Assembly (NCBI RefSeq): GCF_005860805.1
Contig: NZ_VCEJ01000004.1
Span: forward strand, 558,001 to 622,000
DNA length: 64,000 bases
Source: Dyadobacter luticola
GTDB lineage: Bacteria > Bacteroidota > Bacteroidia > Cytophagales > Spirosomataceae
Reading direction: 5' to 3'
Shown here: positions 1 through 8,369 of the stretch, one piece after another
How the letters are laid out: each line of letters starts with the position of its first letter
How positions within the stretch are numbered: position 1 is the first letter of the stretch
Notes under the pieces: model-generated
The model's input: only the letters and a program-made list of their open reading frames with translations
Told to the model about the DNA's origin: nothing
Databases searched by the model: none
Made by a program: the position numbers and the translations under genes

Positions 1-133
1 GGAATTTATTTTTAAAAAACTGTACAAAATGGAGGCCTGAATATCATAAGCCGGCGTACATGTAATTGTAACCATCGGCCCCATATCTCGAAAAAGCCTT
101 TGGAACTCTTTACACCTAAACCCAATGATTTGC

Positions 134-3100
134 ATGAAACAGAAAATTTTACCAGAAAATGGTACGCGCTTTACAAACTATTGTTGGCGCTTCGGCCTGC
201 TGATTGCCCTGGCGGCCCTGGCAGTACCTGGCCAGGCAGCCGGAATGTTTACGGCCGAAAAAGATAAAAATCTGACAGCCAAAAATGCCGGAAAACCGAT
301 GGCGCTGGAAACGGTCAAAGGCAAGGTCACCGACGAAAAAGGGGAGGCGCTTCCCGGTGTGAATGTGTTGGTAAAAGGCAGTCAGCAAGGTACCAGCAGC
401 GATGCGAGTGGCAATTTTACCATCGAGGCGCCGGGGCCGAATGCGGTGCTGGTATTTTCTTTTGTGGGTTACCAGCCGCAGGAAGTGACCGTGGGCAGTA
501 ATTCCATGCTGGAAGTAAAGCTTTTGACCGATACCAAATCGCTGGACGAAGTGGTAGTGACGGCTTTGGGTATCAAGAAAGAAGTGAAAGCGGTGGGGTA
601 TTCGGTTACGCGGGTCGACGGGAGCGCATTTACCAAAACCCGTGAAACCAACATTGGCAACTCCCTGGCGGGAAAAGTGGCGGGGGTGAATGTTTCGGCA
701 GCGGCGACCGGCCCTGCTGGTTCTAGCCGCATTACGATCCGTGGCAATACTTCGCTTTCGGGCGATAATGCGCCGCTTTTTATCATCAATGGTTTGCCGA
801 TGAACAATACCAAATTTGGCAAAACCCAGGGCGATAATCCTGACTGGGGCGATAACATTTCAAGCATTAACCCCGACGATGTGGAAGAAATGACAGTCCT
901 CAAAGGCGCGGCCGCGGCTGCATTGTACGGTTCGCGTGCCAAAAACGGGGCGATCATTATCACGACCAAATCGGGCAAAGGAAATAAAGGGATTGGTATT
1001 GAATTCAATTCCAACAATACGATCGAGGTGCCTTATTTTATCTGGCAGCTGCAAAAGGAGTATGGTCAGGGTTACAATGGTGTGAAACCGGCAAGTGTCG
1101 GCGTGGCTGCGGCGCATGGGCAAAATCACTGGGGCGCCAAGTATGACGGGCTGCCGACGGTGCAGCTGGATGGCGTGGAGCGGCCTTATTCTTATGTGAA
1201 GGATCAGGTGCTGAAAGATTTTTACGGTAATGGACATACGTCGTCCAACAATGTAGCTTTTACCGGCGGCGGCGACAAAGGAAATTTCAGGGTGGCCGTG
1301 ACGGATATGCGCAACCAGGGGATTATTCCAAATGCGAAAATGCGGCGGGATAATTTCAGTTTGAGCATCAATCAAAATGCGACCAAGAACATTATCATCA
1401 GCGCCAATGTGGATTACATCAACGAAAAAGTGGATAACCGCTACGTGCTGGAAACCAATAATGCCAACAGTGCAGGGACCATTTTGTTCGTCAACAGCAA
1501 CATGCCGACGAGCGCACTGTCTCCCGGCTACGATCCTTTGACATTTAAAGAAAAAGTATTAGGTACCGATCTGGGCGCGACCAATCCTTATTATGCGCTG
1601 AATCAAATCAAAAACAACACCCAGAAAGACCGTTTCATTGCCGCGATCAATGCGCGCTGGAACATTACCAACTGGCTTTTTGTGCAGGGAAAAGTAGGGC
1701 AGGATATGTTTTCTTATCAGATCAATAAAATTGTCCCCGATGGTACAGGATACCGTCCGAACGGTCAGATCGATCAGATCCAGACCAACTTTTACGAGCG
1801 CAATTTTGAAGGTATGATCGGGCTGAACAAAGCGCTGGGCAAGGATTTCAACCTGGTGGTGAATGCGGGTGGTAACTTAATGTCGCAGCACAGTTATGGT
1901 ACCAGCATCAGCGGCTCGGGCATTATCACGCCGCGGCTGGAAGTGATCAACAATACTTCCGTGCGGAATACGACGACGAGTATCACCGATAATAAGATCA
2001 ACTCCTTGTTTGGTACTGCGGAACTGGGCTTTAAAAATTACCTCTTCCTGAATGTTACCGGCCGGAATGACTGGTTTTCGACGCTTAGTCCTGAATCGAA
2101 CAACTATTTTTATCCGTCGGCAAGTTTGAGCTATGTTTTCTCAGATGCTTTCAATCTGCCGAAAGCGATCAGTTTTGGTAAATTCCGCGTTTCTTACGCC
2201 TCCGTCGGTGGTGCTACCGATCCTTACCAGCTCAACCTGACTTACGGCGTGCTGCCTTACAGCTACGACGGCAAGCCGCTGGGAACCATTAACCAGGCGA
2301 TTGTTCCAAATAAAAACCTGCGTCCGCTGAGTGTGAATGAGTTGGAAGCCGGTTTGGATCTCCGTTTGTTCAATAATAAACTAGGTCTTGACTTGGCAGT
2401 CTACAATCGCTCGACCAAAAATGACATTACGACGGAAACCGTTTCGTCGACTACCGGCTATAATGGTGCCGTGGTGACCGTCGGAGAATTGCGGAATCGT
2501 GGTGTGGAGGCATTGTTTACCGTGAAACCTGTCACAACCAAAAATTTCAACTGGGATGTGTCGCTCAATGTGGCTTATAATAAAAGTAAAATCCTGAAAA
2601 TCTCGAATTCGACGAATGAGTTTTTGCTCGGAACTTCTACCAAAGTTTTCCTGAAACAGGTGGTGGGTGAAGAGTATTCGCAGATCGTGGGACGGACGAT
2701 CAAGCGCGATGAAAATGGCCGGGATGTGATGGATGCCAAAGGTTTGCCGATTGTGCCAACAACTGTAAAAGCATTCGGCTCGGGGATTCAGCGGTACACC
2801 ACGGGGATCACCAACACATTCAGCTACAAGGCATTTACGCTTTCGGCGCAGGTGGATGGGAAATTCGGCGGGCTGATTTATTCCAATACGAATTATAACC
2901 TCGAACACCGCGGTATGTCGCCACGATCATTGCTCGGACGTGAAAATGGGGTAGTACTGCCCGGCGTGACCGAAACCGGCGAGGAAAACAAAGTGCTGGT
3001 CACCGCCGCGCAGATCAACAACCGGGACATTATCGTACGCCGCCGCGACGCGCTGGACGATTATCTCTACAATGCCAGCTTCATCAAACTTCGCTACGTA

Positions 3101-3319
3101 TCGCTGACGTATAATTTACCCCGTGCATTGTATGAGAAAATCGGCTTTGTCAAAGGCGCGAGCTTGTCTATCGTTGGCAGAAACCTGCAAACCCTCATGA
3201 AACATACGCCCGGTATCGATCCGGAAACGAATTTGTCGGCGGGTAATGATCAGGGCATCGAGTCTACGCAGCTGCCTCCGACCAGAAGCTACGGTTTTAA
3301 TGTGAATTTGAAATTCTAA
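134..3319 (+). CDS. SusC/RagA-family TonB-linked outer membrane receptor
   Basis: TonB-dependent outer-membrane channel that would import oligosaccharides or similar nutrients together with the SusD-like lipoprotein encoded next. A hydrophobic signal segment (LLIALAALAVPG) is followed by a carboxypeptidase-regulatory-like beta-sandwich (KGKVTDEKGEALPGVNV), a plug domain with the SusC signature around GSSRITIRGNTSL, and a long beta-barrel ending in an aromatic-rich strand (YGFNVNLKF). Length is typical of the family (about 1060 residues). An ATG lies 9 bases further upstream; I prefer the ATG at 134 because it gives the sequence MKQKIL, but the signal peptide allows either. First gene of an apparent operon with SusD, Gfo/Idh and DUF6807 genes. 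No exact TAnnTTTG promoter is visible in the 124 bases upstream. The substrate cannot be read from the sequence. Confidence 0.95.
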   Translation: MKQKILPENGTRFTNYCWRFGLLIALAALAVPGQAAGMFTAEKDKNLTAKNAGKPMALETVKGKVTDEKGEALPGVNVLVKGSQQGTSSDASGNFTIEAPGPNAVLVFSFVGYQPQEVTVGSNSMLEVKLLTDTKSLDEVVVTALGIKKEVKAVGYSVTRVDGSAFTKTRETNIGNSLAGKVAGVNVSAAATGPAGSSRITIRGNTSLSGDNAPLFIINGLPMNNTKFGKTQGDNPDWGDNISSINPDDVEEMTVLKGAAAAALYGSRAKNGAIIITTKSGKGNKGIGIEFNSNNTIEVPYFIWQLQKEYGQGYNGVKPASVGVAAAHGQNHWGAKYDGLPTVQLDGVERPYSYVKDQVLKDFYGNGHTSSNNVAFTGGGDKGNFRVAVTDMRNQGIIPNAKMRRDNFSLSINQNATKNIIISANVDYINEKVDNRYVLETNNANSAGTILFVNSNMPTSALSPGYDPLTFKEKVLGTDLGATNPYYALNQIKNNTQKDRFIAAINARWNITNWLFVQGKVGQDMFSYQINKIVPDGTGYRPNGQIDQIQTNFYERNFEGMIGLNKALGKDFNLVVNAGGNLMSQHSYGTSISGSGIITPRLEVINNTSVRNTTTSITDNKINSLFGTAELGFKNYLFLNVTGRNDWFSTLSPESNNYFYPSASLSYVFSDAFNLPKAISFGKFRVSYASVGGATDPYQLNLTYGVLPYSYDGKPLGTINQAIVPNKNLRPLSVNELEAGLDLRLFNNKLGLDLAVYNRSTKNDITTETVSSTTGYNGAVVTVGELRNRGVEALFTVKPVTTKNFNWDVSLNVAYNKSKILKISNSTNEFLLGTSTKVFLKQVVGEEYSQIVGRTIKRDENGRDVMDAKGLPIVPTTVKAFGSGIQRYTTGITNTFSYKAFTLSAQVDGKFGGLIYSNTNYNLEHRGMSPRSLLGRENGVVLPGVTETGEENKVLVTAAQINNRDIIVRRRDALDDYLYNASFIKLRYVSLTYNLPRALYEKIGFVKGASLSIVGRNLQTLMKHTPGIDPETNLSAGNDQGIESTQLPPTRSYGFNVNLKF

Positions 3320-3345
3320 TCAGGAACGGATAAATCTTTTTGAAA

Positions 3346-4908
3346 ATGAAAAAAATACTAAGCCTGATATTCGCAAGCAGCATGGTAATACTGTCCGGCT
3401 GCGATGGCGATTTTGAAGAACTAAACAAAGACCCGAATGCGGCGACTGCCGAGGGATTTAACCCGGCGTACCTGTTTACTTCTGCGCAACTTTTTTCCTC
3501 GCGGGGTGACGACGGCGCTTCGCTGCATTATACCGAAACATTCGTCCAGCATTTCGCGACGCTGAGCGACGCGGGTACCTTCGATTTTTTTGGGGATAAA
3601 TATGTGTACAACAAAGGCGGCAGCGAGAGTTTGTGGAAAAATACATTCAATGCGATCAACGGCGGAAGCAAGCTGCTGGAAGATGCGATCCTGCTCTCGA
3701 AGGATAAGCCGGAAATGAGCAACCTCTACAACATGGCGCGTATCTGGAAAACGGTGATCTACCACCGGATGACGGATCTGTACGGCGACGTGCCTTATTC
3801 GGAGGCGAACCAGGGATACACCGGCACGATTTACAAACCCAAATACGACACGCAGAAGGACATTTATTACAGCATGCTGAGCGAGCTGGAAGATGCTACC
3901 GCCAAGCTGGACGCGACCAAAGGACCTGTCGCAGCCGATATTATTTACGGCGGAGATGTGGCAAAATGGAAAAAATTCGGTTACTCGATGATGCTCCGGC
4001 TGGGGATGCGGCTGCAGAAAGTAGAACCGCAAACGGCTGAAACGTGGGTGAAAAAGGCATTTGCGGGGGGCGTTTTCACTTCGGTGGACGACAACATGTA
4101 TGTGCGGTTTCCGGATAAGACGGGTGCGAACCAGTCGCTGGTGAATGGCGAGAGCTGGACATTGTCGGTTTCGGGCGTATCGCCGGGCAAGATCAGCGCG
4201 ACGATTTTTAATTATATGAAAACCAGAAACGACCCGCGCCTGAAATATATGGTGGCCGTGTATTCCGATCCTGCAAAAGCTTCGACCAAAAATACCGATC
4301 CGGCAGTGCAGAAAGGAATGCCGAATGGTTTTAACCTGGTGACGATCAAAAACGATCCGAGCTGGGATAATACCAAAGACCAGCACCAATACTCGGGGAT
4401 CAACCGCGATGTGTATGCCAAACTGGACGGTCCGAGAATGTGCCTGACGTACGGCGAAGTGCAGTATATGCTCGCCGAGGCGGTAATCCGCGGCTGGATC
4501 AGCGGGGATGCCAAAGCCCTTTACGAAAGTGGCGTGGCCGGGGCAATGAAAAACCTGGCAAAATACGATGCGTCGGCGGTGATCACGGACGCGGAAATTG
4601 CGGCTTATCTGACTGCAAATCCGTTTTTAGGTGTCGGTGACAAAGAAAAAGCCATTGAACAGATCAACACCCAATATTGGGCGGCCACTTTTATGAATGG
4701 ACTTGAAGCGTATGCCAATGTGCGCCGCTCGGGCTATCCCAAGCTGATCCCGATCAACTATCCGAGCAATGAAACCGATGGGACTTACCCGCGCAGACTG
4801 CGCTACCCGGAAGATGAGCCGGTATTGAACACTGCAAATTACAATGAAGCGGTGGCACGGCAGGGGACGGACAATTTCAAGACGAGGGTTTGGTGGGATA
4901 AACAGTAA
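3346..4908 (+). CDS. SusD/RagB-like nutrient-binding lipoprotein (SusD_2 type)
   Basis: Surface lipoprotein that would cap the SusC channel encoded 26 bases upstream and bind its substrate. The N-terminus is a lipoprotein signal ending in a lipobox (ILSGC), followed by the ELNKDPN motif usual for the SusD_2 branch. The body is helix-rich (TPR-like), with YGDVPYSEA in the middle and the family's C-terminal region in which arginines and prolines alternate (YPRRLRYPEDEP). A TTG two codons earlier (3340) could be read as a start, but the ATG at 3346 begins MKKILS, a standard lipoprotein start. About 520 residues, normal for the family. The following oxidoreductase starts 9 bases after the stop, so the genes are very likely co-transcribed. 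Confidence 0.93.
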   Translation: MKKILSLIFASSMVILSGCDGDFEELNKDPNAATAEGFNPAYLFTSAQLFSSRGDDGASLHYTETFVQHFATLSDAGTFDFFGDKYVYNKGGSESLWKNTFNAINGGSKLLEDAILLSKDKPEMSNLYNMARIWKTVIYHRMTDLYGDVPYSEANQGYTGTIYKPKYDTQKDIYYSMLSELEDATAKLDATKGPVAADIIYGGDVAKWKKFGYSMMLRLGMRLQKVEPQTAETWVKKAFAGGVFTSVDDNMYVRFPDKTGANQSLVNGESWTLSVSGVSPGKISATIFNYMKTRNDPRLKYMVAVYSDPAKASTKNTDPAVQKGMPNGFNLVTIKNDPSWDNTKDQHQYSGINRDVYAKLDGPRMCLTYGEVQYMLAEAVIRGWISGDAKALYESGVAGAMKNLAKYDASAVITDAEIAAYLTANPFLGVGDKEKAIEQINTQYWAATFMNGLEAYANVRRSGYPKLIPINYPSNETDGTYPRRLRYPEDEPVLNTANYNEAVARQGTDNFKTRVWWDKQ

Positions 4909-4917
4909 TGAAAAAGC

Positions 4918-6234
4918 ATGAAAGATATCGAATCAAAGGAAATCGCGCCGGAAGTAACCCGGCGCGATTTTATAAAAACCGCGGGTGCGGGCTTGTTTGC
5001 CGCGCCTTACATTGCTTCGGGCTGGGCCCAAACGCCGCCGAGCGATATGGTGCGGCACGCCGTGATCGGTACCGGCGGCATGGGCCGGAACCACACCAAG
5101 AACTTCGGTAACATGAAGGGTTGCAGCCTCGTAGCAATCTGCGATGTAGATCCCGCCCAGCTTGGAAAAGCATTTAAGGATGTTCCGAATGCAGATAAGA
5201 TCCAGAAATTCTCGGACTTCCGGGAGTTGCTCAAAGACAAATCCATCGACTCGGTTTCTATCGCCGCGCCCGATCACTGGCATACGCCCATGGCCCTGTG
5301 GGCGATGATGGCGGGAAAGCATGTATATGTGGAAAAACCTTGCGCGCACAACATTAAAGAAGTCAATTTGCTCGTGAAAGCTTCCAAATCATTCAACAAA
5401 TGTGTGCAGCACGGCACCCAGCGGCGGAGCAACGGGGCACATATCGAGGGCATGAAGCAGCTGCGGAATGGCATTATCGGAAAGGTACATACCATCAAAG
5501 CGATTGACCATCAGTACCGTGAATCGATAGGAAAAGCCGTAGCCGAGGCGCCGCCGGCGGGTGTGGATTACGATATGTGGCTCGGTGCCGCGCCGAAAGT
5601 GCCTTTTACCAAAAACCGCTGGCATTATAACTGGCGGTGGTTTTGGGATTATGGAAATGGCGATGCGGCCAATGATGGCGTGCACCAGATCGACGTGGCG
5701 GTGTGGGCGCTGGGCGATAGGTATCCCAAGCGGGTCATATCGTCAGGAGCACAATATTTTTACAAAGACGACCACGAAACGCCGGACACGCAGACGACGA
5801 TTTTCGAGTACGACGACACGCAGATCATCTGGGAAATGCGCCTCTGGACGGATTACACGCTGGAAGGCCACGACAATGGCAATGTGGCGTACGGGACGGA
5901 AGGAAAGATGGAATTTGACCGCGCCGGGGTGATTGTCACAAAAGGCAAGGAGCAGATCAAAATCGAAGCCCCGGAAGCGGTGGAGGCGATTATGCCCAAT
6001 TTCATCACGGCGGTGCGCGAAAACAATCCTGCGAAACTCAACTCGCCGATCGAAAAAGGCGCGATTGCTACCAATATGGCTTTGCTGGCGAACATTACCA
6101 CCCGGCTCGGCGCGCCGTCGCTGCAATATGATCCTGTAAAAGAGGAAATTAAATGTCCCGGCATGGACAAGCAGGCCAATGCAATGCTCAGCCGGACGTA
6201 CCGGAAAGGCTATGAACTTCCCTGGAAAGGCTAG
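4918..6234 (+). CDS. Gfo/Idh/MocA-family NAD(P)-dependent oxidoreductase with Tat signal
   Basis: Predicted sugar or polyol oxidoreductase. The N-terminus carries a twin-arginine signal (RRDFIK, residues 15-20) followed by a hydrophobic Ala-rich stretch, so the folded, cofactor-loaded enzyme is probably exported to the periplasm. The Rossmann motif GTGGMG lies at residues 51-56 and the family EKP motif at 139-141 (HVYVEKPCAHN). The C-terminal half is the usual mixed alpha/beta substrate domain with NDGVHQIDVAVW. 438 residues fits Tat-exported Bacteroidota and Planctomycetota members. It sits between the SusCD pair and a DUF6807 gene, which suggests it oxidises the sugar imported by SusCD, possibly through a 3-keto intermediate; that role is inferred from context. 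Confidence 0.93.
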   Translation: MKDIESKEIAPEVTRRDFIKTAGAGLFAAPYIASGWAQTPPSDMVRHAVIGTGGMGRNHTKNFGNMKGCSLVAICDVDPAQLGKAFKDVPNADKIQKFSDFRELLKDKSIDSVSIAAPDHWHTPMALWAMMAGKHVYVEKPCAHNIKEVNLLVKASKSFNKCVQHGTQRRSNGAHIEGMKQLRNGIIGKVHTIKAIDHQYRESIGKAVAEAPPAGVDYDMWLGAAPKVPFTKNRWHYNWRWFWDYGNGDAANDGVHQIDVAVWALGDRYPKRVISSGAQYFYKDDHETPDTQTTIFEYDDTQIIWEMRLWTDYTLEGHDNGNVAYGTEGKMEFDRAGVIVTKGKEQIKIEAPEAVEAIMPNFITAVRENNPAKLNSPIEKGAIATNMALLANITTRLGAPSLQYDPVKEEIKCPGMDKQANAMLSRTYRKGYELPWKG

Positions 6235-6270
6235 TTCGCATTATTTTATCAAGAGACTTAAACCTAGGTT

Positions 6271-7266
6271 ATGACAAGAAATTCAATCTTTTTGAAATAC
6301 ATTAAAACCTACATTATCTGCTGCGTTATCGCGCTTTCACTGGCTGCGCCTGCATTTTCGCAAAACGTAAAAAAAGAAGATGCTGCCGGAGCGGCTGTAA
6401 CATTCGAGCAGAAGCCGGGCACGTTGAACATACTGATCGGCGGCCAGCCTTTTGCGAGCTATGTGTATGAAGATGAGAAAATTACGCGACCATACTTTGC
6501 GCATGTGAAGTCGCCCTGCGGTATTCAGGTTACCCGCAACTACCCGCCGCAGGAGGGTGATCCCAAAGATCATGCGACATTCCATCCGGGTATCTGGGTG
6601 AGTTTTGGCGATATCAATGGTCATGATTACTGGCGGCTGAAAGCGAAAGTGGAGCACGAAATGTTTGTGGAACAACCCAAAGGCGGGCCGGGAAAAGGGA
6701 CATTTGTGGTGCGCAATTATTACATGAGTACCGATGGAAAAGACCGGGTTTTGGCTGAACTGGTAAAATACACGATCCTGGTGCGTCCGGCGGGAACATT
6801 GCTTTTGGTGAACAGTACTTTCTCGTCCGATTCCGGTGATATTACATTTGGCGATCAGGAAGAAATGGGACTCGGCGTGCGGGTCAATACCAAATTCAGC
6901 GTGCAGTACGGAAAAGGCCACATTACCAATGCCGAGGGTTTGAAAGACGGCGAAGGTACCTGGGGCAAAGCTTCAAAATGGGTCGATTACAGCGGGCCGG
7001 TGGATAACCAGTACGTCGGCGTGGCGATCATGCCCGATCCCAAAAACTTCCGCCCAAGCTGGTTCCACACCCGCGATTATGGTTTGATGGCGGCGAATGC
7101 ATTCGGCCGGGAAGCCATGAAAAAAGGCGAGAAAAGCGCCGAGGTAATCAAAAAAGGCCAGGAATTTCACCTGGGCTACGGCGTCCTCATTTATTGCAAA
7201 CCTGATGCAGGCAAGGTCAACATTGAAAATGCTTATCAAGATTATTTGAAAACGATTTCCAAATAA
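6271..7266 (+). CDS. secreted DUF6807 (PmoA-family) protein
   Basis: Exported protein of the DUF6807 family, often labelled PmoA family although no methane-oxidising role is implied. A signal peptide (CCVIALSLAAPAFSQ) precedes a beta-rich single domain. Visible family features are PFASYVYEDE, RPYFAHVKSPCG, HATFHPGIWVSFGDINGHD, FGDQEEMGLGVR and a C-terminal YGVLIYCKP. The His-rich HATFHPG segment could bind metal or substrate. Members are commonly found next to Gfo/Idh/MocA oxidoreductases and SusCD genes, as here, which points to carbohydrate metabolism; the reaction is unknown. The gene begins 36 bases after the oxidoreductase and closes the operon. No hairpin terminator was found directly after it. 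Confidence 0.85.
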   Translation: MTRNSIFLKYIKTYIICCVIALSLAAPAFSQNVKKEDAAGAAVTFEQKPGTLNILIGGQPFASYVYEDEKITRPYFAHVKSPCGIQVTRNYPPQEGDPKDHATFHPGIWVSFGDINGHDYWRLKAKVEHEMFVEQPKGGPGKGTFVVRNYYMSTDGKDRVLAELVKYTILVRPAGTLLLVNSTFSSDSGDITFGDQEEMGLGVRVNTKFSVQYGKGHITNAEGLKDGEGTWGKASKWVDYSGPVDNQYVGVAIMPDPKNFRPSWFHTRDYGLMAANAFGREAMKKGEKSAEVIKKGQEFHLGYGVLIYCKPDAGKVNIENAYQDYLKTISK

Positions 7267-7270
7267 CTCC

Positions 7271-7480
7271 TATGAAAGGTTACTTTTTGCAGGTGTATTA
7301 TCCATCTGGTTTTTGTTAAAACCGGCATGCAGTTTCTCGCAAAAACAAAAGGGGAGATGTGAAGGGAGCTTCGCTGGTGCGGTGGAGTTTGTGAGAGGTG
7401 AATTACAAAAAATAGACGATGTAAATTTGTTAACCGGAAGGAAGAGGTTGATATTAGACGCTGCAAGAAAAAGCGGTTGA
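7271..7480 (+). pseudogene. possible frameshifted remnant of a small secreted protein
   Basis: An open frame without its own start codon reads a convincing signal peptide (LLFAGVLSIWFLLKPACSFS) followed by about 45 residues ending in LILDAARKSG and TGA. An ATG at 7272 is in the neighbouring frame by one base and reads MKGYFL before stopping at TAA, so a one-base indel near the start would restore a signal peptide that begins MK. I do not recognise a family with certainty; the tail pattern of basic and hydrophobic residues is reminiscent of the N-terminal part of secreted phosphatase-like proteins in this phylum, which is only a guess. It sits between an intact operon and the broken Fic gene, in a stretch that looks decayed. 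Confidence 0.3.
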
Positions 7481-7504
7481 AAATATGAGATTTCACAGAG
7501 CGCT

Positions 7505-7910
7505 ATGAATTACAAAATCGCACTACTTCCATTTGACATTGACCTTGAAACCAAGCCGGTGCTAAAAAAAGTCGCGGCTGCACGTGCGGCTTTGGCTGAG
7601 CTGAAAGGTGCGGTTGCGAGCATTCCCAATGAAGCGATTTTGATCAGTACATTATCTCTGCAGGAAGCGAAGGACATGAAGCGAGCTTCCGGCCATTTAC
7701 AGCCAGGATTTGCTAAACAATATCTTTCAGCATCCATATACCAAAATTGACTTCGTTATGTCAGATCTGGCCGTATCCCGAATCACGGCCACCCGCTATC
7801 TGGACGAACTTTCGAAAATTGGTATACTTCACAAGCAGAAATTCGGTAGAGACAACTATTACATTAATGTGGCCTTATATGATCATCTGGGTAATGTGAA
7901 TGTGAGGTAA
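7505..7910 (+). pseudogene. Fic-family protein pseudogene with the catalytic core deleted
   Basis: Two out-of-frame pieces of one Fic protein. The first (7505 to about 7690) reads the Fic N-terminal domain: PFDIDLETKPVLKK, AALAELKG, PNEAILISTLSLQEAKD. The second (from about 7701 to the TAA at 7910) reads the C-terminal winged helix of the same family: QDLLNNIFQHPYTKI, VSRITATRYLDEL, GRDNYYIN. Intact members are usually about 370 residues and carry the AMP-transferase motif HPFxxGNGR between these parts; here that middle, roughly 200 codons, is absent and the pieces join in different frames at about 7690-7710. The gene therefore cannot make an active AMPylase. The downstream piece could still be translated as a small winged-helix protein from a TTG at 7710, but nothing supports that. 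Confidence 0.8.
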
Positions 7911-7911
7911 C

Positions 7912-7951
7912 CGGATATGTATAGAAAAGTGGCATTTTCTATACATATCCG
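7912..7951. repeat. perfect 17-bp inverted repeat (hairpin 1)
   Basis: The arm CGGATATGTATAGAAAA (7912-7928) is followed by a 6-base loop GTGGCA and its exact reverse complement (7935-7951). It begins one base after the stop of the Fic remnant. There is no run of T after either arm, so it does not look like a standard intrinsic terminator. It could be an operator, a palindromic repeat element, or a transcript-stabilising hairpin. Confidence 0.75.
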
Positions 7952-7953
7952 AA

Positions 7954-7991
7954 AAACATATATAGTAAAGTGCTGTTTTCTATACATGTTT
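7954..7991. repeat. imperfect 16-bp inverted repeat (hairpin 2), related to hairpin 1
   Basis: AAACATATATAGTAAA (7954-7969), loop GTGCTG, then TTTTCTATACATGTTT (7976-7991); two mismatches in the stem. The right arm shares TTTTCTATACAT with hairpin 1, and the loops both start with GTG, so the two hairpins look like diverged copies of one unit. A further half-arm-like piece (AAACGTGTATA) follows at about 7995. Confidence 0.6.
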
Positions 7992-8046
7992 GAGAAACGT
8001 GTATAATTCATGTTGCTGTTTTTAAGGCTGCTCGACTTTGTAGAAT

Positions 8047-8075
8047 AAAAAAGGGACTGTCACTGACAATCCCTT
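8047..8075 (-). terminator. intrinsic terminator of the stressosome operon
   Basis: Stem 8051-8060 pairs with 8066-8075 (one G-U position) around a 5-base loop. Read on the minus strand the stem is followed by a run of six T. It starts 4 bases after the stop codon of the short minus-strand ORF at 8080, so that ORF appears to be the last unit of the operon. Confidence 0.7.
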
Positions 8076-8079
8076 AAAT

Positions 8080-8343
8080 TCAAGCTTTGCCCGCCATCTT
8101 CTGGAATCCCTCTACAAGTAAATTCACATCAAATAGCGCCGACTTTTCGGCCGCATCAAACGGAACATCCGAATGATAAAGCGCCAGATCGTGCACCATT
8201 TTGAGCGAATGCGCCAGCTCTTTAAAGCCCTGGCATTCCAGAAGATACCAGAATTCAGCCCGGGAATCTGTTAGTGGGGTGTTGGTTGACTTTAATTCTT
8301 TCCGTATAATTCGTATTGCGGTCGGCAGCAGGTTGCGAATCTG
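8080..8343 (-). CDS. short unnamed ORF at the 3' end of the stressosome operon, start unclear
   Basis: An open frame of 87 codons between a TAG (8344-8346) and a TGA (8080-8082), lying 26 bases downstream of the response regulator and directly before the operon terminator. It reads a plausible compact helical protein: IRNLLPTAIRIIRKEL, SRAEFWYLLECQGFKEL, HDLALYHSDVPF, NLLVEGFQKMAGKA. There is no ATG, GTG or TTG near the front; the first ATG (8199) would leave only 39 residues. Either it starts at a rare codon such as ATT or CTG, or its 5' end has been lost and it is a remnant. I do not recognise the family. The position suggests a small partner of the response regulator or kinase, but that is inference. 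Confidence 0.4.
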   Translation of the reverse strand, partial: QIRNLLPTAIRIIRKELKSTNTPLTDSRAEFWYLLECQGFKELAHSLKMVHDLALYHSDVPFDAAEKSALFDVNLLVEGFQKMAGKA

Positions 8344-8369
8344 CTAAGTTTTTGCGGATAATTTGAGCC

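Noticed and set aside
3421..4389. Long minus-strand ORF (322 codons) opposite the SusD gene
   Set aside because: It lies entirely within the SusD gene on the other strand and its translation has no recognisable domain; a shadow of biased codon use.
7710..7910. Independent small winged-helix gene
   Set aside because: Sequence is the C-terminal end of a Fic protein, starts at a TTG inside the deletion junction and lacks any sign of its own promoter.
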